Below, piece by piece: positions 20,094 through 30,410 of a stretch of 64,000 nt of DNA. Under the pieces are notes generated by a model. That model ran no database searches and was not told the origin of the DNA. It saw nothing but the letters and a program-made list of their open reading frames with translations. The stretch lies in NCBI GenBank assembly GCA_018711625.1, contig DVID01000009.1:1-64000 (forward strand), in the 5' to 3' direction. A program made the translations under genes and the position numbers. The stretch comes from Candidatus Limicola stercorigallinarum (GTDB lineage Bacteria > Actinomycetota > Coriobacteriia > Coriobacteriales > Coriobacteriaceae). Each line of letters opens with the position of its first letter. The first letter of the stretch is position 1.

Positions 20094-21251
20094 CTAATGA
20101 CGCTCCACCGGATCGTCCGAAGACGCAGGCTCCCCGTGCCCTGCATCCTCATGGCCAGAAGAAGTATCTCCAGGCACAACGGGCGTAGCAGGCGCCTCGG
20201 GAACATCGGGCGTCTCCTCGGCATCAGGCGCCTCAGCCTTAGGGGCGGCATCAGAGTTCTGCCCCGAAGGTGCATCGTGCGGCGCCACCGTCTCCACCGG
20301 GGCCACCGGTGTCTGGGGAGTGGCACTCCAGGTGTTGCTGTTGACGTGGTTGCCGTGCGGAACATCGTCTGGCAGAGGATCGGATGACACACCCCAGCGA
20401 TTGACATCAAAGTGGCTGAACCACTGGCCCGTCACGTTGATGGTGATCATCTGCAGGCCAATGGCAATCATCTGGCTCACCAGCGCAAACGCAATGATCA
20501 CAAGCAGGATAAGCAGAAGCCACGCAGGGCTGGACGAGAAGAAACCGTGCAGCACCCCCGCGATAACGCCCTCAACGCTGCCGGTCAGAGCGTGGCCGTA
20601 TTGCGCCCCCACACTCAGCGCGGGCAAAACGCTCAACACGCTACCCGTTAGCACCAACGCCGATACAATCATGGTCACCACACTCAAGGCCAAGCTGATA
20701 GCCGCCGAAATGATGAGGGCAAGGTAGGTGCGCAAAAAGCCGCGCACGTCGCGCCCGATCATCTCAAACAAACGGTCGATGCGCCAACCGGCCGCAAAAC
20801 CGTCGTAGAGCGTTGCGCGCATCATGGCCGCCTGGATAAATGCTGTCACCAGCAAACCAAGCGCGGCACCCACCAGGCCAACGCTGGAGTAATTGATCCC
20901 GTCGTGTACAAAAATATCAACACCTAGGTTGTATGAGGATGAAAGCATGAGCTCGATCGAACCCAAGCTGATGATGCTCACCGCAACGCCGGCTACAATC
21001 GCCATGGAGAGGTACACCAACAACGACCAAGCTCCCGTGCCGAGCACCTTTCCGATATTGACGCCTTGGCGCTTGGGCGAGGCATCGAGACCCCATGCGG
21101 TAAGCCGTGCCCACTCGTAGGAATATCCTAAAACGGCAATCTGGCCAAGAATAGGAATCCAGCCTACAAGCGCCAAGATGATGATGGGTTTATACCAGCC
21201 GGGCTCGCGTGTCATCTGCTTCCATGACGAAACAAAACCCCATTGTTGCAT
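20094..21251 (-). CDS. DUF4013-like membrane protein with P/A/E-rich C-terminal tail
   Basis: N-terminus PIIILALVGWIPILGQIAVLGYSYEWARLTAWG; several TM segments. Confidence 0.75.
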   Translation of the reverse strand: MQQWGFVSSWKQMTREPGWYKPIIILALVGWIPILGQIAVLGYSYEWARLTAWGLDASPKRQGVNIGKVLGTGAWSLLVYLSMAIVAGVAVSIISLGSIELMLSSSYNLGVDIFVHDGINYSSVGLVGAALGLLVTAFIQAAMMRATLYDGFAAGWRIDRLFEMIGRDVRGFLRTYLALIISAAISLALSVVTMIVSALVLTGSVLSVLPALSVGAQYGHALTGSVEGVIAGVLHGFFSSSPAWLLLILLVIIAFALVSQMIAIGLQMITINVTGQWFSHFDVNRWGVSSDPLPDDVPHGNHVNSNTWSATPQTPVAPVETVAPHDAPSGQNSDAAPKAEAPDAEETPDVPEAPATPVVPGDTSSGHEDAGHGEPASSDDPVERH

Positions 21252-21276
21252 CGAAATCGACCCTTCCTCATGCTAT

Positions 21277-21786
21277 CTAAACCAAGGCGAGAACGCCTAA
21301 CGGTGTGGTGCGCGGACAAAGCTGCCTTGTGGCGCCCAACACAATAACCTGTTCATCAAATACCATGCCCCCGTTGCGGCGGTAATACGGCTGCGCCACC
21401 AAAAGCGCATCCGCATCGCCCCGATGGGCGCATTCGCACACAAGCGCATCACCCGATGCACCGTCGCTGTGCACCACACCATCATAAATGAGGGCATACC
21501 CTGCCGGAAGCTCACGCGCCAACAATGCCTCAACCGATTGCATCACCTCATGCGGGCTTGCACCAGGGTGATCGGCCACATCAATACCTTCCGAGCCAAG
21601 AAGCACCGTGAAGGGAATGAGCGGAGAGCAAGCATCCTTAAGCCGCCGCGCTTCTGCAAAGGCATACCACACCGCTCGAGATAGACCATCGGTGCCCAGC
21701 AGCGCAGCAAGCTCGCGCCACGTCATATCTCCCTGCAGGCCATTGCTGCCGCCGCTCTGCTGAGACGCACATACCGGTCTGTACAT
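21277..21786 (-). CDS. Hypothetical protein
   Basis: Start at MYRPVCASQQ; coding-like composition adjacent to DUF4013 gene. Confidence 0.5.
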   Translation of the reverse strand: MYRPVCASQQSGGSNGLQGDMTWRELAALLGTDGLSRAVWYAFAEARRLKDACSPLIPFTVLLGSEGIDVADHPGASPHEVMQSVEALLARELPAGYALIYDGVVHSDGASGDALVCECAHRGDADALLVAQPYYRRNGGMVFDEQVIVLGATRQLCPRTTPLGVLALV

Positions 21787-22024
21787 AATGCCCCCTAACG
21801 TCACCTTTGAGTGTAGGGCGCAAAATGCGCGCCGCCCAGGCTCACCACCAAGACTTAAGCGGCCCTTCCCCAGACCATAAGCAGTTATTAAGAAAGCTCT
21901 GAAACGCCGGGCGGGGCGGCGAAATCTAAGCTGGCAGATCAAACTTCCGCGCCTGCTGTGAGATTCGTCAAAAATCGCGGTTGCAATGTAGACAAGATAC
22001 GGTACAATTTCCAATGCACTTTAC

Positions 22025-22115
22025 GGAGAGTTGTCCGAGTGGCCGAAGGAGCACGATTGGAAATCGTGTAGGCGCCAAAAGCGTCTCCAGGGTTCAAATC
22101 CCTGACTCTCCGCCA
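22025..22115 (+). tRNA. tRNA-Ser (GGA), CCA encoded
   Basis: GGAGAGT/ACTCTCC acceptor, anticodon loop TTGGAAA, long variable arm, GGTTCAAATCC T-arm. Confidence 0.95.
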
Positions 22116-22170
22116 GTTGCTTTTCTCGCGACGCGCTTGCCTCAAGGCGGCGCGTCGTTTCACCCCATGC

Positions 22171-22263
22171 GGAGGGGTGGCAGAGTGGTTGAATGCGGCG
22201 GTCTCGAAAACCGTTTATCCGGTAACCCCGGGTACGAGGGTTCGAATCCCTCCTCCTCCGCCA
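22171..22263 (+). tRNA. tRNA-Ser (CGA), CCA encoded
   Basis: GGAGGGG acceptor, anticodon loop CTCGAAA, long variable arm, GGTTCGAATCC T-arm. Confidence 0.95.
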
Positions 22264-22566
22264 GCTTCTTAATTCCTTTCAACAACCTCACTAGATGAGA
22301 TGCCCTGTGCGTGGCCCTATTCCGCGCACGCGCGGGTCCGTACTCCCCCTTGCGCATGTTCCAGAATACACAACGCTTATTGCTAGTTTATATAGATTTA
22401 TAGACATATTTCTATCCTTATGCCACATATTCTATTGATATTCTCCGGTTTTTACACCGCTGAGCTGGGAAAATGCAATATCCTGGATACTATGGAGCCA
22501 AGAAAACAAGCTTCACAGGGATGAAGGTACCGCCCGCATCTTGGATGCATCCCAAGGAGGTAGCCC

Positions 22567-24528
22567 ATGCTTGACGACTATCGCAAGGCGCGCAAACGTG
22601 CACTCAAGGAGCTGCAACGTGATGTCTCCGCAGGCCACTATCCCTACCCTCCCGCGCTGGACGATATCCTTAAAGGCGAGGGGTCGCAGGGCGAGATTCC
22701 CCTTGGCCTTGCCGAGATTGATCTTTCACTCATCGCGGGCACGCGCACGCGCGGGCGGCAAAACACCTTCTCGCGCAACTTTATGCCCCTGCCAGAACCT
22801 AACTCGGAGTTTGCCGGCAAGTGGAGCGCGCTCATTGACTCCCAGCGCGAAGAGGGCATTCGCGAGCCCATTGTGGTGTACGAGTTTCTGCAGCGGTTCT
22901 ATGTTCAGGAAGGCAACAAGCGCGTCTCGGTGAGCCGCTACCTCGACGCTCCGAGCATCCTTGCCAAAATCACGCGCGTGATACCCATGCCCTCCGATCA
23001 CAAGGCGGTGCGCATCTACCGTGAGTTCACTGACTTCTATAACGTTGCCCCCATCTATGGAATCATCTTTGGCGAAGAGGGTGGCTACCTCAAACTCGCG
23101 GCCGCTGTAGGCCAAGACCTTGAGCATCCCTGGCCCGAGGATGCAGTGAAAACCCTGCGCAGCGCCTTTTTCTTGTTTGCAAGCGCCTGGCGCATGCAGG
23201 GCGGCAATGAGCTTGATATGGAGATAGGCGACGCCTTCCTTATCTATCTCAAAATCTACGGCCTTGATGACGCGGCGAACGCAAGCCAGCGTACCGTGGA
23301 CGACATGGTGCGCCGCATCTGGACAGAGTTTATCGTTTCTTCCAAGCCAGATGCCATCGCCTATGTAGAGACACCCGCAAAGTGGGGCAACGGGCGCATC
23401 ATCCCCGAGATCAAGCATCTTTACCAGGGAACTATGCTCGCCAAGCCGCTCTGCGTTGCCTTCATCTACGAAAGTAGCCCCCTCGAATCGGGCTGGGAGA
23501 AGCTCCACGACGCTGGCCGCCACGAGCTCGAGCTGCGCCTAGGCCCCATGGTGAAAACCATCACGTACACGCATTGCAAAAGTGATGCCGCCTTCGACCG
23601 CGCCGTCGAAGACGCCGTTGCCCATGACGCCGACCTCGTTGTGACAGTACACCCCACACAAATGACGCAGGCACTCCGCGCGGCGGTCACACACCCCTCG
23701 GTGCAGGTGATCAACTGCTCGGTAAGTCTCTCACACAGCGCGGTGCGCACCTTCTACGGACGCATGTACGAACCAAAATACCTGCTGGGCGCCCTTGCGG
23801 CAAGCATGGCCAAGAATCACAAAGTGGGCTATGTTGCCGAGACTCCCATCTTCAGCACGGTCTCCGAAATCAACGCCTTCGCCATTGGCGCCCAGATGGT
23901 TGACCCCTATGTCACCGTGTTCCTCAAATGGTTCTCCGCCAAAGACTACGACTGGCGGCGCGAGCTTGCCGAGGAGGATGTTCGCATCATTTCGGGCCAC
24001 GACTATCCCAATCCCCAGGACGAGCACGAGCCCTGGGGAGTCTACCGCGTAGAGGAGAATGGTGCCTTCACGCATCTCGCTGCACCCGTTTGGCACTGGG
24101 GCCGCTATTACGAGCTCATCGCGCAATCCATTCGCAGCGATTCGTGGAGCCGGGAGACTGAAGGGCGTCGCGACCGCGCCCTCAACTACTGGTGGGGCAT
24201 GTCGGCCGGCATCTTGGACACGGCGGTCTCCCCAGCGGTACCGCGCGGCCAGCGCACGCTCGTGGAAATCATCCGCCAACCGCTGCTTTCGCACCGCGTT
24301 GAACCGTTTGCCGGGGCCCTGGTAAGCCAAAGCGGACCGGTTCAATCGGCCGACGCCGGGCGCCTTTCGAGCGAAGAGATTGTGCGCATGAACTGGCTCA
24401 ACGAAAACGTGATGGGGCGCCTGCCTGAGCAGCGCGAGCTCTCGCAAGACGGACTCAAAAAAGTTGAGGTGGCTGGCGTGATTCCACTCGACCCCCACAC
24501 CCTTGCCCGCACCGAGGCTAGCTCATGA
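22567..24528 (+). CDS. BMP-family (nucleoside/basic membrane protein) ligand-binding domain fused to a ParB-like N-terminal domain, no apparent signal peptide
   Basis: N-terminal EPIVVYEFLQRFYVQEGNKRVSVSRYL ParB-like; C-terminal PLCVAFIYESSPLESGWEKLHDAGRHELE and YMYEPKYLLGALAASMAKNHKVGYVAE-type BMP motifs. Confidence 0.75.
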   Translation: MLDDYRKARKRALKELQRDVSAGHYPYPPALDDILKGEGSQGEIPLGLAEIDLSLIAGTRTRGRQNTFSRNFMPLPEPNSEFAGKWSALIDSQREEGIREPIVVYEFLQRFYVQEGNKRVSVSRYLDAPSILAKITRVIPMPSDHKAVRIYREFTDFYNVAPIYGIIFGEEGGYLKLAAAVGQDLEHPWPEDAVKTLRSAFFLFASAWRMQGGNELDMEIGDAFLIYLKIYGLDDAANASQRTVDDMVRRIWTEFIVSSKPDAIAYVETPAKWGNGRIIPEIKHLYQGTMLAKPLCVAFIYESSPLESGWEKLHDAGRHELELRLGPMVKTITYTHCKSDAAFDRAVEDAVAHDADLVVTVHPTQMTQALRAAVTHPSVQVINCSVSLSHSAVRTFYGRMYEPKYLLGALAASMAKNHKVGYVAETPIFSTVSEINAFAIGAQMVDPYVTVFLKWFSAKDYDWRRELAEEDVRIISGHDYPNPQDEHEPWGVYRVEENGAFTHLAAPVWHWGRYYELIAQSIRSDSWSRETEGRRDRALNYWWGMSAGILDTAVSPAVPRGQRTLVEIIRQPLLSHRVEPFAGALVSQSGPVQSADAGRLSSEEIVRMNWLNENVMGRLPEQRELSQDGLKKVEVAGVIPLDPHTLARTEASS

Positions 24529-25172
24529 GAATCCTTGCTATTTCAGATGTTGAGGAGGAGTGGCTCACCGTCTACTACGATGCGGAGCGTATGCGCGGGG
24601 TGGACCTCATCATCTCGTGCGGCGACTTGCCCGCAAGCTATCTGGAGCACATCGTGACCCTCTCGAATGTGCCCTTGGCATATGTGCCGGGAAACCATGA
24701 CACCGCGTATCGCCAGCATGCGCCCGAGGGTTGTGTCCCCCTCGACGGAGCCGTGCGCTCGTTCCGCGGCCTCAACATTATGGGAATCGGCGGGTCGGTG
24801 CGCTACAACGAGCGCGTATACGGCTTCACTGAGCAGGAGATGCGTTGGCGCGCGATGAGCATGGGGGCGGTGGGGGCCTCGATGGGTGGCGTCGACATTC
24901 TGGTCACGCACGCGCCGGTGGCGGGATACGGCGATATGGAAGACCTTCCCCATCGTGGCTTTGCAGCATTTGAGACCCTGCTCAACCACCTTAAGCCGCG
25001 CTATCTTGTGCACGGGCATATACATATGTCATACGCACGCGTGAAGCGCGTGCGCACGCACCCAAGCGGCACCACGCTCGTCAACGCCTGCGGACACACC
25101 TGGATCGACATCCCCGACGAAACAATCGACCCCACGCGGCATCGCGGGTTTTTGCGGCCAAGTCCCTTATAA
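24525..25172 (+). CDS. Metallophosphoesterase
   Basis: SDVEEE, SCGDLP, VPGNHD, THAP, HGHIH motifs; ATGA 4-nt overlap with the upstream gene. Confidence 0.88.
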   Translation: MRILAISDVEEEWLTVYYDAERMRGVDLIISCGDLPASYLEHIVTLSNVPLAYVPGNHDTAYRQHAPEGCVPLDGAVRSFRGLNIMGIGGSVRYNERVYGFTEQEMRWRAMSMGAVGASMGGVDILVTHAPVAGYGDMEDLPHRGFAAFETLLNHLKPRYLVHGHIHMSYARVKRVRTHPSGTTLVNACGHTWIDIPDETIDPTRHRGFLRPSPL

Positions 25173-25328
25173 CAGATGCCTCGGCAGACCGATGTGAGAC
25201 GCTTGCCATCCATCCCCCTTCGCGCGAGCACGGGTGCGCCCGGAGGGAACAAGCGCCCCGCATCGGCCTGTCGGGGCGAATATGCAGGCGAGACGTTGAG
25301 GCAGCATCTCGCCTACACGTATAACCAA

Positions 25329-26582
25329 CTACAAAGCGCCCAAGCACACGGCACCGGTCTGGCGAATGCCTGTGCGATAGACGTTCTCGCGGCCAAAATA
25401 GGTTGCCATGAAGTCAACGTAGTCCGCGGTCTTATCCTTGGGCACCGCGCACATGATGACGCCCGCAAAGCCGCCGCCGTGCAGGCGGCATACGCCTGCG
25501 CCCGCCTGCTTGAGGAAGTGCTGGGTGAGCGCAAGCGCCAGCGGGATCGACTGCTCCTTGGGATCTGACGCCACATAGGCGTTTTGCAAAAGCTCCCAGG
25601 AAGAGGTGCCCGAAGCCTCGATCATCCTGAGCACACAGGCCTTATCGCCCTGCTCGAGTGCCTGGACAGCGATATCCACACGGTCGCACTCCTCAAAGTA
25701 GTGCAGTGCACGCAGGATTGCGCGGTCATTACCCAGCTTGGTGCGGATGGCGCCCAGATTTTGCAGGAGCGCGTCCTTTGTGGTTTCCGAGAGTGTCGTG
25801 GCTCCCAGCTCGGCCGCCACAGCACGCATCTCACCCGGCACCGAGGAATACTCGGCCGAAAGATCAGCGTGGCCCTTGCCCGTGTTGACAATCACCAAAT
25901 CCAGGTCCAGGGCATCGTAGGAGAAGTCCACCTTGCGGTAGCTCACGCCGTCTGAGAAATCGAGGAGGATCGTACCGCCCACCGCGCAGGCCATCTGATC
26001 CATAAGTCCCGAAGCCTTATCCCAGAAGTGATTCTCGGCGAACTGACCAATGCGCGCATATTCAGCGCACGAAATGGCATCGCTGTTAAAAAGATGGTCG
26101 ATGATGGAGCACACGAGCATCTCAAACGATGCAGAGGAGCTCACACCTGCTGAAGGAATAACCTCGGAGGAAACAACGGCGTTAAAGCCGCCTACCTCGT
26201 AGCCCATGTCGCGCGCGGCAACCACCATGCCGGCAACCAGCGAACGTGTGCCCTGGCAATGCGGGGTCTCGGCCACCGTGGCAAGGTCGATATCGATAGC
26301 GTCTGGATAACCCTCGCTCACAATGTGGACGTGACCGTCGTCGCTCTTTGCGGCAGCAGCGATGGTGTCCATCGTGATGCTTGCGGCCAAAATCCTGCCG
26401 CCATTGTGATCGGTATGGTTACCGATAATCTCGGTACGGCCAGGCGCCGAGAAAAACTCCACCTCATCTGCGCCATAAAGCTCGGTGTACCAGGCCTTAA
26501 GATGTTGAAGCCGTGCGGCAGCCTCGTCGGCCGCCGGCCCATATACCAACGGAAGCATCATGTTTGATGCCATGTCCTCCAT
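25329..26582 (-). CDS. galK: Galactokinase
   Basis: FFSAPGRTEIIGNHTDHNGGRILAASI, SSEVIPSAGVSSSASFE, RLHGGGFAGVIMC. Confidence 0.95.
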   Translation of the reverse strand: MEDMASNMMLPLVYGPAADEAAARLQHLKAWYTELYGADEVEFFSAPGRTEIIGNHTDHNGGRILAASITMDTIAAAAKSDDGHVHIVSEGYPDAIDIDLATVAETPHCQGTRSLVAGMVVAARDMGYEVGGFNAVVSSEVIPSAGVSSSASFEMLVCSIIDHLFNSDAISCAEYARIGQFAENHFWDKASGLMDQMACAVGGTILLDFSDGVSYRKVDFSYDALDLDLVIVNTGKGHADLSAEYSSVPGEMRAVAAELGATTLSETTKDALLQNLGAIRTKLGNDRAILRALHYFEECDRVDIAVQALEQGDKACVLRMIEASGTSSWELLQNAYVASDPKEQSIPLALALTQHFLKQAGAGVCRLHGGGFAGVIMCAVPKDKTADYVDFMATYFGRENVYRTGIRQTGAVCLGAL

Positions 26583-26597
26583 GTTGTCCTCCTTATA

Positions 26598-28178
26598 TCA
26601 CTGCACGCTGTCGATAAACCGCGCGAATGCACGCCGACCCTCCAGGTTGTCTGCAAACACGGCGCAATCCTCAAGTACCTGGGCAAACACCTGGCCAATC
26701 TCCTCCTGAATGACGTGCGAGAGCTGCTCAACCTCGTCCTCATCAAGGTCGGCCACATGCTCCGGCTTATACTGGGGATGCCGCTCGAGCACCTCGGCGC
26801 ACCACGGCGCATGCTTGGAAATCTCGGGTATCTGAGCCGGATCTTCGCCCGTCAGGATGGCACGCTCGAGCCGCTGCATTTCACCCAGCAAACGCGCGGG
26901 TAGCACGGCCAGGCCCATGACCTCGATGAGGCCGATGTTTTCCTTCTTGATGTGGTGCAGCTCTTCATGCGGATGGAAGATGCCCAAGGGGTGCTCGTCG
27001 GTAGTGCGGTTGTTGCGCAGCACCAGGTCGAGCTCGTAGCGCTTGCCACGGCGGCGGGCGATGGGCGTGATGGTGTTATGCGGCACGCCATCGGTCTCGG
27101 CAAGCACACCCACAGAAGGATCGCTGTACGTGCGCCATGCAGCCAGGATTTTATCGGCGAGCTTTACCAGGGGCGTTGGCTTCGCGGCGTTCAGGCGGAT
27201 GACCGACATCGGCCAGTTCACAATACCCGCTTCCACCTCTTCAAATCCCGAAAAGACCACGCGCTCGCGCAGCGATGCGCGCTCCATGGGGAAGGTGTGC
27301 CGGCCGCCCTGATAGTGTTCATGGGTGAGGATAGATCCGCCCACGATAGGCAGGTCCGCGTTGGAACCCAACATGTAGTGCGGGAACTGGTCCACAAAAT
27401 CGAGCAGGCGCACAAAGGTGGTGCGGTCGATCTTCATGGGCACGTGGTGCTCCGAGAGCACGATGCAATGCTCGTTGTAATACACGTAGGGGCTGTACTG
27501 CAAATACCAGCGCTCACCACCCGCCAGGCGCAGCGGCATAAGGCGGATAGTCTCGCGCGCAGGGTGATCAAGGCGGCCGGCATACCCTTCATTTTCGCGA
27601 CAAAGCTGACAGCGCGGATACAGGTCGGTGTCACCCTTTTTCTCAAGCGCCGCGGCGATGGCTTTGGGATCTTTTTCGGGCTTGGAAAGGTTGATGGTGA
27701 TCTCGAGGTTGCCGTAGCGGGTGTTCACCGTCCACTTGCGGTCGCGCGCAATGCGGTAGCTGCGGATATAGTCAGAATCGAGCGAGAGCTTGTAGAGATA
27801 ATCTGTTGCGCGCGCAGGCGAGGTGCGCAGGCGCTCGCGAAACTCACGCACCACGTCGCTCGGGCGCGGAGTCACCACACCCATGAGGCGCGTGTCGAGC
27901 AGATCACGACTGGCAATGCCGCCATCAATGACACCGCGCGCGGTCGCGTCATCAAGAAGTGCCCCCAGAATCTCTTCGAGGGGCGGCTTCTCGGCATGCG
28001 CCATGAAATGCCCCACTTCCTGCTTGGGCACATACGAGCCGCTTGGCTCGTAGCGCAACGCATCAAACATGCCGTTTGCTGCGTAGGTGACATCGCTCTT
28101 GCCAATGAGTCCGCGCTCGAGGGCGTAGGCAACAAGCGCCGTGACACCCCGCTCGGTTGCCGTCAACGATTCTTGGCC
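26598..28178 (-). CDS. galT: UTP/UDP-glucose--hexose-1-phosphate uridylyltransferase, GalT2 (Firmicutes-type)
   Basis: LGIFHPHEELHHIKKENIGLIEVMGLAVLPARL; next to galK. Confidence 0.93.
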   Translation of the reverse strand, partial: GQESLTATERGVTALVAYALERGLIGKSDVTYAANGMFDALRYEPSGSYVPKQEVGHFMAHAEKPPLEEILGALLDDATARGVIDGGIASRDLLDTRLMGVVTPRPSDVVREFRERLRTSPARATDYLYKLSLDSDYIRSYRIARDRKWTVNTRYGNLEITINLSKPEKDPKAIAAALEKKGDTDLYPRCQLCRENEGYAGRLDHPARETIRLMPLRLAGGERWYLQYSPYVYYNEHCIVLSEHHVPMKIDRTTFVRLLDFVDQFPHYMLGSNADLPIVGGSILTHEHYQGGRHTFPMERASLRERVVFSGFEEVEAGIVNWPMSVIRLNAAKPTPLVKLADKILAAWRTYSDPSVGVLAETDGVPHNTITPIARRRGKRYELDLVLRNNRTTDEHPLGIFHPHEELHHIKKENIGLIEVMGLAVLPARLLGEMQRLERAILTGEDPAQIPEISKHAPWCAEVLERHPQYKPEHVADLDEDEVEQLSHVIQEEIGQVFAQVLEDCAVFADNLEGRRAFARFIDSVQ

Positions 28179-28325
28179 CATGTCGACTCCCTCCCCATCG
28201 CCAACCTGACGATGATTGGTGGCCAAAATATATCAGAATTGAGCTATCACCCTGTTTCTGCAAAACCAGCGCACGCAGGCGCGCACAAGCAAGCGGCACA
28301 GAGAATCCCTCAAGTGGCCTTGCGT

Positions 28326-28346
28326 CTTGTTATACTCCATAACAAG
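28326..28346. promoter_or_regulatory. Candidate operator palindrome CTTGTTAT-N5-ATAACAAG
   Basis: Perfect 8-bp arms between divergent galT and GH13 genes. Confidence 0.45.
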
Positions 28347-28595
28347 GCAAATACCTTGGAAAATTCTGTGAACGGCCCTTTGTATGTCATCAAACACACG
28401 AAACGGCAACACATGAGAAACATGCGTGCGCACGTTCCATCCCATAAGTATCATAGGCCATATAAATATGGATTTATGCGTTGTCATACGAAGAAGTTAG
28501 AAGTGGACGGCAGAGACGGTTTTGGCCATGATTCTATATACGGCGACCACACCGCTCGCAGCTTTGCAAGCACGGAACCACGGAAGGGAGACGCA

Positions 28596-30281
28596 ATGCT
28601 CGACATTAATCGCGACTGGTGGAAACAAGCTGTGGTGTATCAGGTCTATCCGCGCAGCTTCAGCGATGCAAACGGCGATGGCCTAGGCGACCTCGCCGGC
28701 GTTACCGCCAACATCCCCTACCTCAAAGCGTTGGGTGTAGATGCTCTATGGCTCTCGCCTTTTTATCCGTCGCCGCTGGTAGACGGGGGCTATGACGTGG
28801 CCGATTACTGCAATGTTGACCCGCGCCTGGGAACACTCGATGACTTTGACCGCATGTGCACGGCGGCACACGAGGCGGGCATCAAGGTGATTGTGGACAT
28901 CGTGCCCAATCACACCTCGACCGAACATCCCTGGTTCAAGGAGGCACTTGCCGCAGAACCAGGCAGCGCCGAGCGTGACCGCTACATCTTCCGTCCGGGC
29001 CGCGGCGATGCGGGAGAACTCCCTCCCAACGGCTGGCAGTCCACCTTTGGCGGCTCAGCATGGGAACCTGCGGGTGACGGCACGTGGTACCTGCATCTCT
29101 TTGCTGTGGAGCAGGCCGACCTCAATTGGAAGAACCTCGAGGTACGCGCCGAGTTTGAGCGTACCATTCGCTTTTGGTGCGACCGTGGTGCCGACGGATT
29201 CCGCGTGGATGTAGCCCATGCCCTCATGAAAGACCTCGACACCCGCCCGCTTGAGGAATGGCCCGACAACCCCGCAGGTGCCGAGCCCGATGGCAGCGAT
29301 CCTTTGTGGGATCGCCCCGAAGTGCACGAGATCTATCGTTCGTGGCGCAGCATCTTCAACGAGTACGAGCCTCCGCGCTTTGCCGTGGCCGAGGCTTGGG
29401 TGGTTCCCGAGCACCAATGGATGTACGCCTCGACCGACGAGCTTGGTCAGGTGTTCAACTTCGAGCTTTCCAAGGCAGCGTGGTGTGCAGAAGATTTCCG
29501 CCGCGCGCTTGAAGAGGGGCTCGATGCGGCAAAACGCTCCGGTTCCACCACCACCTGGGTGCTCTCAAACCATGACCTGCCGCGCCACACCACCCGCTTT
29601 GGCCTGCCCCAAGTTCCCGCGCGTACCCAGCATCAACTGGTGACCGACTGGCTGCTGCGTGATGGCTCCACGTATGTGGAAGACCGCGCCCTGGGAACCC
29701 GCCGTGCCCGCGCCGCCATTCTTTTGGAGCTCGCGCTCCCCGGCTCCATCTATATCTATCAGGGCGAAGAGCTGGGTCTTTTTGAGGTGGCGGACATCCC
29801 CTGGGATCAGCTGGAAGATCCCCAGGCACGCATGACCAACCACGGCGTTGCCATCAAGGGCCGCGATGGATGCCGTGTACCCCTTCCCTGGAAGGCCAAC
29901 GACCCCACGGGTGCCTTTGGCTTCTCCGCCACAACAGAACACGCCGCACCGCATCTGCCTCAACCTGCATGGTTCAAAGATCTGGCCGTTGATGTGGAGG
30001 AACAAGATCCCACCTCCATGCTCAATCTTTACCGTATAGCACTGAAGGTACGGGCTGAGCTGCTCAAACCCCTTGGCGACACCTCGCTTACCTGGAGTAC
30101 CGGCTATTCCGACCAGGTGATTTGCTACATGCGTCCGGCAACCTCGGGCCGCACCCTCACCTGCATCACCAACTTTAGCGCCACCGCGGTGCCGCTGCCC
30201 GAAGGGGAGGTTGTGCTCTCCTCCGTTCCGGTGAAGGAAAACATGCTGCCCGGTGACGCCACCGCGTGGGTTGTGTGCTAG
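28596..30281 (+). CDS. Glycoside hydrolase family 13 alpha-glucosidase/oligo-1,6-glucosidase
   Basis: WWKQAVVYQVYPRSFSDANGDGLGDL, DIVPNHTS, GFRVDVAHAL, EAWV, NHD motifs. Confidence 0.92.
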   Translation: MLDINRDWWKQAVVYQVYPRSFSDANGDGLGDLAGVTANIPYLKALGVDALWLSPFYPSPLVDGGYDVADYCNVDPRLGTLDDFDRMCTAAHEAGIKVIVDIVPNHTSTEHPWFKEALAAEPGSAERDRYIFRPGRGDAGELPPNGWQSTFGGSAWEPAGDGTWYLHLFAVEQADLNWKNLEVRAEFERTIRFWCDRGADGFRVDVAHALMKDLDTRPLEEWPDNPAGAEPDGSDPLWDRPEVHEIYRSWRSIFNEYEPPRFAVAEAWVVPEHQWMYASTDELGQVFNFELSKAAWCAEDFRRALEEGLDAAKRSGSTTTWVLSNHDLPRHTTRFGLPQVPARTQHQLVTDWLLRDGSTYVEDRALGTRRARAAILLELALPGSIYIYQGEELGLFEVADIPWDQLEDPQARMTNHGVAIKGRDGCRVPLPWKANDPTGAFGFSATTEHAAPHLPQPAWFKDLAVDVEEQDPTSMLNLYRIALKVRAELLKPLGDTSLTWSTGYSDQVICYMRPATSGRTLTCITNFSATAVPLPEGEVVLSSVPVKENMLPGDATAWVVC

Positions 30282-30410
30282 AAGCTTCTGCCGCCAGCGG
30301 GAAGCGGCTTCTTGCGCAGGCGCCCTCGCAGCCCAACCCGCATAAACGCCAGCAGCCCGGCCATCCTAAGGTGACCGGGCTGCGTCATGCATAAGCTTTG
30401 CCTCGCAAAG

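Noticed and set aside
26952-30281. 1109-aa plus-strand ORF
   Set aside because: Its first half is antisense to galT; the real CDS begins at 28596 (MLDINRDWWKQAVVYQVYPRSF).
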